Assembly: GCA_037043015.1 (NCBI GenBank)
Contig: CM073321.1
Span: 6,716,001-6,780,000, forward strand
Origin: Bryum argenteum
Lineage: Eukaryota; Streptophyta; Bryopsida; Bryales; Bryaceae
DNA length: 64,000 nucleotides
Direction of reading: 5' to 3'
Part shown: in pieces, positions 10,922 to 22,075 of the stretch
How positions within the stretch are numbered: the stretch's first letter is position 1
Layout: every line of letters begins with the position of its first letter
Program-made: the position numbers and the translations under genes
Notes under the pieces: model-generated
Database searches by the model: none
The model's input: only the letters and a program-made list of their open reading frames with translations
What the model was told of the DNA's origin: nothing

Positions 10922-11773
10922 GTAGAGTGCCTCGAGGGTAGGAGGGTGATCGTTCCGACACCGCCGCCTCCGTCGCGGAGGAAGTGGCTGAATATTGTCT
11001 TCAACTTGAACGGTATACTTTGTCATACAGCGTTTAGGTCGACGGCTGTTGGACAAAGGTCGTACAAGTTGGAAGACAATGTTCTCTGCCACCGAATTCC
11101 AACTGTAGTCGTTCCCAAGGTTGTTTTCGCCCGTCCAAATCTTGGAGATATCCTACGCCAGGTCTTCGGGATGGCGAATAATGTCTTAGTCTGGACCTCA
11201 ATGCAAAAGCGGAATGCAGATGCCATCGTTGGCCATCTCTTCCGCGGTACGCAGGCTCCAGACGCCATCTTGAGCCAGGAACAATGTTCGAAGATTGAGC
11301 TCTCTCCAGGGCGATTCTTCCACGTTGGTCAGAAATTGATGTGTATGAAGGTCCTCTCGGAGACCTTGTTCACCAACCCCTATAGGGGCACATTATTTTC
11401 GTCTGACAATATTCTTCTCATTGATGACTCTCCAATAAAGAGCATCTGCAATGAGAATGGCAACGCTGTGTTCCTTCATACTTGGAATCTCCATGTTGGA
11501 GAGGACGACTTTTTTCTGGGAGAACTCTTACCATGGCTTCGAGGGTTAGACTCTAGGTGCCAAGCGGGTGAGCTACGGAGATATGTTGAAGCCAATCGAA
11601 TTGGTCTCTACCCGTCAAGTGTGGGTGACTTGGCTGTAGATGACCTCATTGCTAGGATGAGAGAATCCTCGAAGAATATGGGGACGCGGTTCAATCTTCC
11701 TGGGTTGGGCATGGTTGTTGAGGGAGGAAGGGTTAGATCTAAGTCTCCGATGCGGGCATTGGATTTAGCTTAG
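10922..11773 (+). CDS. FCP1/SCP-like HAD phosphatase domain, element A
   Basis: Open frame of about 284 codons with the FCP1-homology fold. Motif I is KWLNIVFNLNGILC, motif II VLVWTSM, and motif IV NILLIDDSPIKS, followed by an ELLPWLRGL block. Active family members use D-x-D-x-T/V in motif I to dephosphorylate Ser/Thr, classically on the RNA polymerase II CTD. Plant relatives often read D-L-N-G. Here motif I is N-L-N-G, so the nucleophilic Asp is missing and this copy is probably inactive or a binding pseudo-phosphatase; the element-B paralogue keeps the first Asp. The exon joins upstream in phase 0. It ends at a TAG directly before a GTAACA donor, the position where CAG|GT would be expected, so the tail exon may once have continued the protein. 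Confidence 0.8.
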   Translation, partial: VECLEGRRVIVPTPPPPSRRKWLNIVFNLNGILCHTAFRSTAVGQRSYKLEDNVLCHRIPTVVVPKVVFARPNLGDILRQVFGMANNVLVWTSMQKRNADAIVGHLFRGTQAPDAILSQEQCSKIELSPGRFFHVGQKLMCMKVLSETLFTNPYRGTLFSSDNILLIDDSPIKSICNENGNAVFLHTWNLHVGEDDFFLGELLPWLRGLDSRCQAGELRRYVEANRIGLYPSSVGDLAVDDLIARMRESSKNMGTRFNLPGLGMVVEGGRVRSKSPMRALDLA

Positions 11774-11960
11774 GTAACAAACAATTTACCATGGATACAA
11801 TTTTGTGTAACATATGTATTTGTAGTTAAATAATTCAAGCGGTGCTCTGACTAAATATGAAATGTTATTGTTTTTTGTTGGATTTCTCTTGCTTTTGAGC
11901 TTCTCTGAATATGCTTAATGGTTTGTGTCGGAGTTTATTCTAAGCATTGTACAACAACAG

Positions 11961-12745
11961 GATGGATCTACTAGCATCCCTGAACCAAGGAGTCCCCGAA
12001 TGTTGACTAGAAGTCTTCGCTCGGGATCAGATTCTGGAGGATGGAGTTGCAACTTACTTCCATATCATACTTGTTGCGATCTGCAGCCGACGCCATCTCT
12101 GCGGCTATAGACTATTCAAGGGCGGATATTGAGGATGGCGTAGTGAATAGTCCTCCAAGTCGCGGACCAATCAGAACTCCCATGTGTTCGCCGTCCCCGC
12201 TGAGGCACGTATCATCGAGTCGAGAGGATTGCTTTTCGCCAAATGCTTCAGCTGGCAAGGGGACCAACCGCAATTTTAACCTTACCTTCATGGAGACGCT
12301 CGAACCCCAACAAGTGAAAGAGATGCGCAAGGTTGCGATTGTTGAGCCAACTATGCAAGCGGCCGTCATCACTAGATCTCCGTATGTACGCAAGGAAAGT
12401 CTTCCTAGGACCCTTATAGTTGCCGAACTTGCTCACACTGAACCGCCTAAACCAACAAGTATTCCAGATATGTATAGAAAGAAGCTCAATGACACAATGT
12501 CCCCGCTTCCTCCTCTAGGGACACGGTCACTTTCGGAGGGCAAGGTGGGTAGGGCTTTAGATAGCAATGGAAGGAAAAAATCAAAATACGGGACATTAGT
12601 ATACGATAGTGCATGTTATAATGGGGCAACTGTCTGTTACTCCTCCTATCCTTCTCGCCGGGACGGTATCATGAGAGGTATGGCCAAGGCCGAAAGCGAT
12701 TTAGGTCACGCTAAGGCAAGGAAGGAAGGATTATCCAAGAAGTGA
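11961..12745 (+). pseudogene. C-terminal tail exon, element A gene
   Basis: It starts after an ACAACAACAG acceptor. It shares with the element-B tail a block around DGVVNSPP...CSPSPL, a hydrophobic VAIVEPTMQAAVI stretch and a KLNDTM block. Otherwise it is Ser/Pro/Arg-rich and of low complexity, with many SP and RSP sites. The opening frame (MLTRSLRSGS) gives way to the conserved frame near 12,040, implying one frame break. No known domain is recognised. Confidence 0.5.
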
Positions 12746-12922
12746 GCTCTCCAAGAGAAGATTCTTGTCTATAATAAGTTTTAGCTTGGTATATAATTTT
12801 AGAAATAAGAATCATAAATAGACATTTCATATTCCATTGGCATGTATCCACCACATGGTGCCTATATATAGTATAGAATCATTCATATGTATGTCATTTT
12901 CATCAATGTTGAGAATTCATAA

Positions 12923-12984
<62 letters not shown>

Positions 12985-13260
12985 AAGAATATTAAATAAT
13001 CTTGTAATTTTTATTAAGACTCCCCTTCATCATGGTTCATCGGTGCCATTCATTGCAAGTGTTTGGTACTAACTGTTTATCTACATCTTTTATTGTATTG
13101 ATGGTCTCCTCGTTATATATTTCCTAAATTTACCTCAATTCATGTCCAATTAATTTTATAGTTATCGTTGGGTTCAACAACTATTTTTATTCAACAACTA
13201 TTTAATAATCTCAAAATGTGCATTTTGTCTCAATTTAACGAATATGGTCTTAATTGCATA
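12746..13260. other. Downstream AT-rich region with (TA)n
   Basis: A perfect (AT)n microsatellite runs from about 12,925 to 12,981. A degenerate element-A palindrome half (TTATCGTTGGGTTC) lies near 13,161. Nothing else is seen. Confidence 0.7.
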
Positions 13261-13261
13261 A

Positions 13262-14160
13262 ATCCAATCTCAATACATTTGCAAAAAAATGAAAAATGCG
13301 ACACACAAGGACGGATTGAGTATCACTTCAACAGTCCTCCCATACAAGGATTGTCCCGGGTCTAGACAAGGGCTGTGACTCCGAAGGCACTTCATAGCAA
13401 CTTTTGGCACCGAAAGCACGTGACGGACTCCAAAACTGCAGATATCCAATCTCAATACATTTGCACATAAATGAAAAACGCGACCCACACGGAGGGTTTC
13501 GGTATCACTTGAACAGTCCTCCAACACACGGATCATCTTAGGAATGCAAAGGGTCTATGACTTCGAAGCACTTCAAAGCAATTTTGAGCACCGAAAGCTA
13601 GAACAGACACAAAAACAAGGACAAAGAATCATACGTAAAACCTTTCAAAAAAAAGAAATCCTCCACCGAGACGGAATCTGTATCTCATGAACAGATCTCC
13701 TATGCAATGCACGGATCATCTTGGGTTCGCACAAGGGCTTTGACTCTCGAATACTTCAAAGCAATTTTCGGCACCGAAAGCACAGGACGGACTCCGAAAC
13801 TGCAGAAATCCAATCTCAATACATTTGCAAAAAAATGAAAAATGCGACCCACACGGAGAGTTTTGGTATCACTTGAACAATCCTCCCACGCAAGGATCAT
13901 CTTGGGTCTGCAAAGGGGCTATGGCTTCCAAGCACTTCAAAGCAATTTTCCGCACCAAAAGCTAGAAGGACGGACACCAATCAGGGGCAAAGAATCATAC
14001 AAAAAACCTTTAAAAAAAAATGAATCCTCCACCAAAATGGGATGCGTATCTCATAAACAAATCTCCGACGCACGGGTATTTTAGGTCCGCACAAGGGAAA
14101 TAACTCCGAAGCACTTCAAAGCCGTTTTCAGCATCGAGTGGACAAGCGAGGACCTCATCT
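13262..14160. repeat. ~185-bp tandem repeat, five diverged units
   Basis: Units start near 13,262, 13,444, 13,631, 13,807 and 13,999. Each carries CACTTCAAAGCAATTTT, a CACCGAAAGC phrase, a stretch around ATCATCTTGGG and an AAATGAAAAATGCGAC-like phrase. Two sub-types alternate, so the higher-order period is about 370 bp. On the minus strand it lies downstream of a short exon at 14,245-14,493 and may be intronic. The minus-strand open frames at 13,270-13,900 are the repeat translated. Confidence 0.8.
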
Positions 14161-14244
14161 GTTGAAAGCACGCGACTACGGAGCAAAGTCAAGGTACATA
14201 ACAGTTTTGGAAAAGAAGAATAACGGAACAATTTAGGTTTTTAC

Positions 14245-14493
14245 CTCTTCCAAGATTTGACCTTTCTGTCCTCGGCTGACGATGTTCTCCATATGCGATC
14301 TGGAAAGCAAAGTATCTGCATTCTCGTGCAACTCGTGGAAGCCATTATTCGAGAGGTTGTAATAATTGGAGCTTACTCTTTTGTGGTTGACGTCTAGGGC
14401 GTGGACAGGATATCCCCCAAGCTGGGACTTACCACGCCGCTTGCGTGGATGAATGCCGTCGAAGTTCACATCCAACGGCGAAGTGTCGCTCAT
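14245..14493 (-). CDS. First exon of an unrecognised leftward gene
   Basis: The ATG at 14,493 opens 83 codons (MSDTSPLDVNFDGIHPRKRR...) up to a GAAGAG|GTAAAA donor. Basic at first, then polar; no known domain. A GCGGCAGGTATTGC motif, the same as in the repeats flanking the Mutator-like element, lies a few bases upstream, so it may be a second, divergent gene of that element. Later exons were not found in the tandem repeats to the left. It could also be a chance frame. Confidence 0.35.
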
Positions 14494-14598
14494 GTTGCAA
14501 TACCTGCCGCACAATATTTGCCACGACCAATAGAATTTATTTTTTTGGCTGCCCAAAGTTTGAACTAGGTTAGGGTTTGAAGGAGGTGCGAGTGTAGG

Positions 14599-14944
14599 AT
14601 TTACGCGTCCCCAAACCACTCTTTCCTTTATGAAATGGATGGATGTGGAATGTGGGTCCTAGGATGCGAAACTACGGAACAAACTATATAACATGTTTGT
14701 ACTGATTTAGGGTTCCTTTCTTCACTTGTAACTTGGAGCATGAAACGAGGGCGTGGACAGGGAGATCCAAGGCACATTTATTTTGCGGCAGGTATTGCAT
14801 TATCTTCCGTGTCCTTCATTTACGCAAGCATGGAAGGTGTCCAAAGACTGTATAGCATATTATGTTGTGCCAGGTATTGCATAGTTGATGTGATTACTTT
14901 TCATAATGTGTTTGTGGAATTAATTTACGCGTCCCCAAACCACT
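14599..14944. repeat. Direct repeat pair flanking 0.3 kb
   Basis: The 20-mer TTACGCGTCCCCAAACCACT occurs at 14,601-14,620 and again, same orientation, at 14,925-14,944. The DNA between includes left-end MULE motifs. This suggests a local duplication or insertion at the left end of the MULE. Confidence 0.8.
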
Positions 14945-15277
14945 AAAAGAACATATTTTAAACAATAAAACATAATATAACTAAACAATAAAACACATTT
15001 GTGTAGGTCAATTATAACACTATAGCTCACATATAAAATGTTTTTTCTTTGTATGATTTAGCTGAATTTCTTAAAGTTTATGTTTTATTGTTTATAATAT
15101 GTTCTTTTTTTGTTTCACAATTGATTTCCTTATGTTTTCCATAAATGTGAATGTTTGAAGCCTATTGTATGGATTGATTGAATGTAATGTAGAAATCATG
15201 GCCATGTTAGTTTCCGAGTGTGTTGAAGTTTCAATTAACATTATTTTTTGTTGGTTTTGTAAGGTAAGATAAGTACC

Positions 15278-18001
15278 ATGGGCAAAAAAAAAGAGATACC
15301 ATGTATTCAATATCCAAGTGAAGGTCCTATTCATTACGAAGATTTGGTATGGACTCAAGGGACGAGACGCGGTACAAAAGACTCGTCTATTTGTACAGTG
15401 ATGACGGCGTATATTTTGTGGGAACGAATTAATGACTTTATTGTTGGGCAAGTCATGGACGATGGTTCTTCAGTTGAATGGGCCAAGGAAGATACAAAGG
15501 ACAACAAGAGAGAGGTCAAACGCATACAATTAACTTCATCTATTATTCAAACATGGTATGTAATTTCATTTGTTTATTTGTTTGTTTATTATTTAGTACC
15601 CCATTTAATGAAAAATACAAAAATATTATTATAATTGAAATTGAATTAACTACTTGTATTTTTTAGGTTTTATTGTCCTTACGGAAAAGAAGATCACCGA
15701 TTTGATCCTAAACATAAAAAATCCAAGAAAAGGGGATGTTTAGCACGATTTGCTGTGAGGCAATTACTATTATATCCTCATATTGGTGAGGTTATCTACT
15801 ACCATAGTGACCATACCAGGGAAAATGGTGAAGTTGCACATGGATTGATGGATCCTGATTCAATAGCGAGGAGAAGTGAGGTAGCTCCTCGAATATCTGA
15901 AGATTTGAAGACATGGCTTATTAAACGGTTGGATGATGGACTTACGGCTAGACAAGTTTTTGAAGAACATAAGAAGGTATGGTATGAATGTTGGACAAAA
16001 AATAGAAAACATTGGAAGGACAACTCTTTACTTCTTAAGCATGTTCGTTATTATGAGTATCAAAGAAAAAAAAGTATTTGGTACAGGCATAAAAATGCAT
16101 TGATGAGTGTGAATATGTGGAGGTTGGAAAATCTTGATGCGAAAGATTCTACTTTCAAAATGGTGACGCTTCAAACGATGTTCCTTTCACTATTGGTATT
16201 CAAACACCATGGCAAAAAGCAACTCTTTTGAAATATGGAAAAGATGGATGTATTTCTATGGATGCAACCTTTGGCACAAATGATATGATGTACCACTTGT
16301 TTACTTTAGTGGTTTTTGATGAGTGGCACAACGGAATCCCGATTGCATGGGTTATCACATCACGACAAAGAGAAGATGATATTTATGATTGGTTGTGGGC
16401 ACTAAAGTTGTTTATTAACAACGAGGACTCTGATTGGAAACCGTCGTGTTTCATAGTAGACGATGCAATTCAAGAAAGAGAAGCAATCAAGTAAGTATCT
16501 TATTGTTTTATTTTTTATTTTTTATGCATTTGATGTAATTACATTTAAGATAGAATGTTTTATTGGTTGGCAATGAAATTATAATTTTGATTTTGATGTT
16601 CTTGTAGGAAAGTGTGGAATGATGCAAAAATTTACTTATGTGCATTCCATGTTCTGAACAATTGGAAAGAAAAATGTAAAACAAGAATACCGGGTGACAG
16701 TTTTGCAAAGTGGGAAGTATTTTGGGAAATGCAACAAGTGTTGTACCTGAGCATTGAGTACAAAGAAACTGAAGAGCATTTTATTGAACGGGCTAAGATT
16801 GTTATGAATAAGATATTCGAAGAGTATGATGTACCTTCTATTAAAATATATTTTGAAAAACACTATGCCAAGATATATGGTACGTCTCTCTAACTTCTTT
16901 GACTTCAGAAGTTTTATTTTGCATGGATTATCTTGTTTTATCCTTTATTTCATTTTTGTCATAAATCTACATTGGTTTCCAATTTTTGAGTTTTAATTAT
17001 AACTTATATCTTTATATGCAGAGTTATGGCTCGTTGGTTTGCGTCGATTACCTCATGCAAACCAGGATACCAACAACAGTATCGAGTCTTACCATAGTGC
17101 TTTAAAGAGATGGCTTAGTGAATTCACAAGAGGAGCGTCGGGAAGAAGACTAGATTGGTTGGTGTGGCGTTTAACAAAATCTATTGTTACTCACTATATG
17201 TACATTGAAGAACAAAAGCTCAAAGGTTTCATTCCAAACAAGAAAGTTGAAGCAATCGTCTGCAAGGGTATTGAGAAAGCCCGTCACATTCCTAATGATG
17301 ATGTCCTAGAACCAACATCTTGGGAGAATCAATGGATAGTGAAGTCTCAAACCCCTAGAACTATCATTCAGTGGTATGTATTTAGAGGAAATCCATTTGT
17401 AGATTACGCTTGTTGTTCTTGTGAACATGCTTTGAGAGGTAATTTTTGCAAACATCAGATTGCTATTCTTCTAAAGTTTTTGCCAGATTGCCGTGAGAGT
17501 TCCATATTAGAATATTGTGGAACTTACTATGGCACTCAACGCGGCGGCTTAGAGGCTTTGTGTTTGTTTTCGAAGCCAAATGAAATCAGTGATTTCGAAG
17601 AAGAATTGGAAGAAGGCGCAAACGGTGATGGATACAGAGAAGAAGAAAAACATAGTAATACTGATGATGAGGCAATTACAAATACATTGACAGGTACGAC
17701 CCCGGAAAGAGTTGCATTGAGGATGAAACAACTTCTAGAGGAGATACAAGAAGAGTGTGTTACGGGAGGAATGTTGTTGATGCAACATACGAACGCAATT
17801 CTTGAGAGGCTACATACTGATGTGAGAAATTTACGAAGATCAAATGCGGTTGGTTCACTTCACCCTAATGTACGTTTTGAAGAAAGGACGGATATTACTT
17901 CAAAATCTATCAAGCGGACCAGAGACCATATGGAGATTTACATAGGGGGGGAACACCGAGAGCAAGAAAGAATAGGGGTGAGTAGTATAGTACAGGTATA
18001 A
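15278..18001 (+). pseudogene. MULE transposase with SWIM zinc finger
   Basis: Four exons with clean splice sites in phase: 15,278-15,555, 15,667-16,490, 16,608-16,879 and 17,022-18,001. N-terminal FAR1-like region (WFYCPYGKEDHRF, FAVRQLL), then the DDE catalytic domain: CISMDATFGTN, FIVDDAIQERE and the LCAFHVLNNW block typical of MULE transposases; then a SWIM finger CSCEHALRGNFCKHQ of C-x-C...C-x-H form near codon 600; then an acidic, coiled tail. It would cut and paste the element in the nucleus. One single-base frame change near 16,140-16,150, between WRLENLD and YFQNGDASND, separates the N-terminal and catalytic parts. Otherwise the gene is whole, so it is young, or this is a sequencing error. 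The stop is TAA. Confidence 0.85.
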
Positions 18002-18247
18002 GATACTTATTATATACTATGTTTTCAATGTGTTTTTATAAGTGTTATTCTTATTGATTTCCATGCAAGTTTAATTTTTATAAGTATTTTCAAACAAGCT
18101 ACAATTTCGTAAAATTTTAATTTCATTTATTTTGTATGTTATTTATCTATGTTCATTGAATACAAATTATATGAATATAATTTGTTGATGTCATTTCTCA
18201 TATGATTGCTTTAGAGACTTGCATTTCTACAAATACCAAGAAAATGA

Positions 18248-18480
18248 AATACCTGCCGTGCATATCTTGCCACACTGTGTGAGAAATACTCAGAACAGAA
18301 CAGTGGGAAAGCAATACCTGCCGCGCGCATTATGCCACACTGTGTGAGTAATTCCGAGAAAGAACAGTGGGAAAGCAATACCTGCCGCGCATATTATGCC
18401 ACACTGTGTGAGTAATTCCGAGAAAGAACAGTGGGAAAGCAATACCTGCCGCGCATATCTTGCTGCACTGTGTTACAAAG
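18248..18480. repeat. 64-bp subterminal tandem repeats of the MULE
   Basis: About 3.6 units with starts at 18,248, 18,313, 18,377 and 18,441. Each begins AATACCTGCCGCGCATAT, then CCACACTGTGTGAG, then GAACAGTGGGAAAGC. The first 14 bases are the reverse complement of the motif left of the transposase gene. The minus-strand open frame at 18,330-18,620 is the repeat translated. Confidence 0.85.
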
Positions 18481-18739
18481 CATCTGTTTAAGTGCCGAGA
18501 GAGTGATGTTTGCCTTGTATTATTTGGTGCATTGTTTTCAAGGTATTGTATACGTTTAAAAACATAAGAGTATAAGCAGTCATCGTGTGTAGTCTTTGAA
18601 TTGCAATCTTTATGGATCATGTTTCACATAGGTAAAGATTGTTCAAAAGACACAACATTCATAGTCTTTACAAAAAGGGTCTTTATTGAATTATTTGAAT
18701 TCAACATCATAAGCTAGAAAAGAAAACTACGCTACGCCT

Positions 18740-19898
18740 TTACTCATGGAAGTAATGAGGATATCGACCGCGATAATCCTCTACTTTCTCCTCAACCTTA
18801 ACCCTAGTTGATGTGGATTTCATATTCCACAAACTCTCTTCTACATTGAGCATCTCTTGCTCATACTTCTCCCATCCAAGATTGTACCTTTCACCAAGAA
18901 AAACATTTTAAATGTTAAGTATAAATTAAACAATAAGATGCCCACATACAAAGATATAAGAAATCATTCAAACGCATATAGATTAAAAAGAACATACCAA
19001 TAAAATACTTCTTGGTCTTTGTGAAACGCAAGCAATTCCTCCTTCAATAATTCTCGCTCTTGAGGAATGTGATTCTTCGAAAAGTGTTTGACCACATGCG
19101 CATATTTTGATGCTCTCGAAGTTGCGAGCTTTCGAAGGAATACATCATTTGACTCCAATGAAGTCCATAGTTGGGAATTAATCAAACCAACCCCCCATTC
19201 TTTAATTCCAAGAATTTCTATCTTCTTTGAATCAAGAAAGCTACAAAGGAGAGGTTTAGGCAACGGCTCACGATCTTGGGCATGTTTTTCAATCTCACTC
19301 CAAGAAGACAATGCTTTTTGCCTCCATACCTCCATTTGTTGATGGTGAATTTTTCGTAGCCGTTTCTCCACATCACCCATGATTTTGGAATTCATTTTTT
19401 TGTGGTCTTGAACTCGAATGCGATGACTTTTTTGTGGCCGCCCCGGTTCTGCTTTCTCTATGAAGAGATTGTGTTTCTTCTTCATATGACCCCGAAGATT
19501 CTTCAAATTTTTGTATTTGCAAGTGCATTCTTCATAACGACATTCAAAGGCTTGAGAAATGCCTTCTCGGTCCTTTCGATCTTCAGGAAACCAATAATGA
19601 GTTTCAAAATCCGCAATGGGCAAACCATCCTCTACACCATAGAAGAAATAAATTACCATTTTAGAATCAAAAGGTGATAAAATCACTAATCTAAGAAATA
19701 TGCATCACTACATACTTACAATATAAAAGGACATTTAAAATAACCAAGTATTATACATTTGTAACTATAAATTGAAAGTTTTGTACCATTTGTCCTCATA
19801 TTTGGAGGAAGATGCATCTGTGATCGCTTGGTATCAGATGTCTCACTCTCGAACCGTAAACTCGCATCTTCATTCTCCGAAATGATTGCCTCCAACAT
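18740..19898 (-). CDS. C2H2 zinc-finger protein, MULE-associated
   Basis: Three exons on the minus strand (19,898-19,787, 19,631-18,998 and 18,887-18,740) join in phase to an unbroken protein of about 297 residues ending in TAA. Near residue 60 is one C2H2 finger of C-x4-C-x12-H-x4-H form (CRYEEC...HMKKKH), followed by a basic stretch (PGRPQKSHRIRVQDHKK) and a helical C-terminal half ending GRYPHYFHE. It converges on the MULE transposase, with the 64-bp repeats between them. A transposon-encoded DNA-binding partner, like the second gene of some Mutator elements, is plausible but inferred. It could instead be an unrelated host gene. Confidence 0.65.
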
Positions 19899-19899
19899 A

Positions 19900-20480
19900 G
19901 TGATTGATCAAGATCTTCTAAGCAAACTTGTTGATCTCGAGATCAAATTAAGTTAACCTAGCAAGGACACAAGTAAGAGGATTAGAGTTCATATCAAAAG
20001 CATTGGATAATATTAGCAGAATCTCCAGCAGAGATACAAGTCATCCGAGAATGGACAGGCACCAATACTATCCTCTTGAGAAAAGCTTGCTCTTCGAGTA
20101 TGATGCTTTACCTGCACTTTGCATCAGATAAAGCAATCACGAATCCACTTGCAAAAACGTAAGAACTCACTCATCACACAAGGAGGTGCATCACCTCTGC
20201 GAGCAGTATCGATGAGCCTCTGCAATAACCACATCTGCTTCAGAATTGAGATGAGTCCACACTTCACCTCTTCATCTCTGCCATCTCCAAAAATGCACTT
20301 CGAATAAAGAAAATCTCCTTAATCAAGTTCATGAACTCTAATTCTTTAATAATGTCAACACATGGCATTTACTGCTTGCATCGAAACAATCCATACAATA
20401 GGCTACACTGCTACATTTACAGTCAAATTCGAACATTTAGGGTTTAAGGTTTATGAACCTAGTGCGCGGAGGGGATTTGC
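19900..20480. other. No gene seen
   Basis: Upstream side of the C2H2 gene. A telomere-like TTTAGGGTTTAAGG element at about 20,437 could be a telo-box. The open frames here lack support. Confidence 0.5.
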
Positions 20481-20815
20481 TCAGTTTGGGAGTCCGCGGC
20501 AGGTATTGAACGCTAAGCAATGGGGCGGCAGCGGCAGCAGGAAACACGACCGTCGAAGGAGCGAAGCTACCTCAGGAGTGGAGCCGGAGCAGGAGAGAAG
20601 CCGCCGCAGGAGCGGAGCCGGAGCAGGAGCGGGTGCGGAGGCGCGAGCAGGAGCGGGTGCGGAGGCGCAAGATGGGGCGGGCAGCGAGGGCGGGCAGCGA
20701 GGGCGGACACGGCGTGCAATGAGGGATGAGCTGGGGGGCAAACCGGATGATGGATGTACCCCACGCGTGGTAAAGGCCCAGCGTGGGGGATATCCCGCCA
20801 AAGCGGACGTCTAGG
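20481..20815. repeat. GC-rich minisatellite-like stretch
   Basis: Imperfect repeats of GGAGCAGGAGCGGGTGCGGAGGCG and relatives give open frames on both strands with Ala/Gly- or Ala/Pro-rich low-complexity peptides. This is base-composition driven and is not called as a gene. A MULE motif copy (GCGGCAGGTATTG, 20,496-20,508) lies at its left edge. Confidence 0.65.
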
Positions 20816-21418
20816 GACTCGTCTCCTCCGTGTAGCCTCATCACTTCTCCACGTCTTTCCGCCATTGCCTTTGATTTCGATTTCAACCCTAACCAGTCTC
20901 TGACTTCATTTAATTTATCTACCGCGTATTTCCAATTCTATTTGCGTCTACCATTTTTGTCACTAACTCCATACAAATCCGATCGCACCTCTTACACCTG
21001 CCGAGCAATGAAGATTCAAAACCCAAAAGAAGCGCCGAGCTCAAACAGCCGAGCCGCCTCACAAAGGACAACTGGCCAGCAGAGTTTGGCAGCAGACATC
21101 GAGCGCCGAACGATCTGACTGGCGCACTCCCCTCTCGCGACTACTGTCCAAGAAGTGAATGTTTGACCGGGCTATTGATATCCGACCCTCTATCTTTTTA
21201 CAATACGCGCTGCTTAAGAACCCCGATATCGGGTCAATAACCCGGTTTAAATAACCGTAGTTCATCGAAACTCTACATCTACAAGGACCTTCGACGTATC
21301 TTCCTACCCGATATTTAAGAGTTCAAAATTAATACGTCCTTCTAAAACTTAGATTTTTGCTAGTCAATGTAGGAAAGTATTAAATCCAACAATAGGCTTA
21401 AACGGCGGAATTGACAAG
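20816..21418. other. No gene seen
   Basis: Around 21,170-21,320 the phrase CCGATATCGGGT, a perfect 10-bp palindrome CCGATATCGG with flanks, and partial relatives (GATATCCGACCC, CCCGATATTTA) recur, so another short palindromic motif may be present. No supported coding sequence. Confidence 0.4.
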
Positions 21419-22075
21419 TTAGCCTACATCAACCCAGAATTCCAAAAAATAAGGCTTTTCTTTTACCTCGTCCTCGATCTGCTTAGACCTTCTAACTACT
21501 TCTTCACTTGATTCTAAGCACTCCGCATTCTCAAGCCCATCGCCGTTTCCGTCTTCTTCTTGCGTCTGTTCTTCGAGTACATCGTCGTCACCATGGCTGT
21601 CTGCACCAAACTGCATACCATTCAAGGTGTTTAGCATACATAGCAATTTATGCAAAACGTATCAAACTATGAACTCTTATCCATACCTGTGCCCTCGATT
21701 CCGCGGCTCCACCTTCACTTACCGCTGTATATTTCGGTGACTCGCTATAATTTAAAGACTCCGTCCTAGGACCATGATCTGCACTCATATCTCTAAACAC
21801 CTCTAGATATTCCCCTTTGGTTGTTTCAGCGATCTCTTCCATTGTGTCTAAACTGAGGGACCGCATCTTTACGGTACGCGCGGTCTATCTTCATCGAATC
21901 CCTCAAACTCGTCAACTTCTTGCTCGTCACCTGTTGAGCTTGATCCACCTCTCTTACTTAACAATTTTTGTTTCAAAGTTTTAGGAGCACTAAATTTCTT
22001 CCCTCCTCTCTTCTTCTTCACAAGATCCTTGGCTCCATCACTATCACTTCTATCTGCATCCATGCGGCCTCTCAT
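21419..22075 (-). pseudogene. Unrecognised short acidic/basic protein gene
   Basis: The ATG at 22,075 opens a Lys-rich then acidic protein (DLVKKKRGGKKFSAPKTLKQ...EVDEFEGFDED). A second frame at 21,866 (MEEIAETTKGEYLEVFRDMS) ends at a CACAG|GTATGG donor near 21,687, and an acceptor near 21,612 leads into a Glu-rich exon (EEQTQEEDGNGDGLENAEC) ending at 21,419. The first two frames do not join in phase, which implies one frame break or an unseen micro-intron. No domain recognised. It may be an accessory gene of an element carrying the GACGGCCGTC motifs just upstream. Confidence 0.4.

Larger units (their letters stand above)
1..12745 (+). mobile_element. Element A, left part outside window
   Basis: Interpreted as one large element because one private palindrome family (10-bp arm TTATCGTCGR, one central base, reverse complement) occurs in an array at 24-314, in the leader introns at 4,272-5,187, and in the introns and one exon of the plus-strand gene up to 10,227. 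Order and content match element B (46.2-60.2 kb): palindrome array, AT-rich spacer, CATG hairpin, GC-richer leader, then a gene with the same domains. By that parallel, a minus-strand transposase gene should lie just left of position 1. No terminal inverted repeats were found, so both ends are uncertain; the right end is taken as the last recognisable codon. The gene is decayed (several frame breaks and stops). Confidence 0.5.
14497..18480 (+). mobile_element. Mutator-like (MULE) element region
   Basis: A SWIM-type MULE transposase (15,278-18,001) is flanked by inverted copies of a short motif: GCGGCAGGTATTGC at 14,785-14,798 and GTGCCAGGTATTGC at 14,867-14,880 on the left, and the reverse complement in the tandem repeats at 18,248-18,480 on the right. 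A further copy in right-hand orientation is at 14,497-14,510 and one in left-hand orientation at 20,496-20,508, so exact ends are uncertain and a nested or larger element reaching 20.5 kb is possible. No target-site duplication was established. Confidence 0.6.

Noticed and set aside
4948-12745. Giant-virus or Polinton-type origin for the FCP1/methyltransferase-like gene clusters
   Set aside because: No capsid, packaging ATPase, protease or polymerase-type sequence is seen; the linked gene is a DDE-like transposase and the genes are intron-rich.
12925-12981. (AT)n tract as a terminus of element A
   Set aside because: It is a plain microsatellite; no matching sequence marks the other side, so it does not define an element end.
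20362-20814. Ala/Gly-rich ORF of 150 codons
   Set aside because: Produced by a GC-rich imperfect repeat; open frames of similar length exist on the opposite strand.
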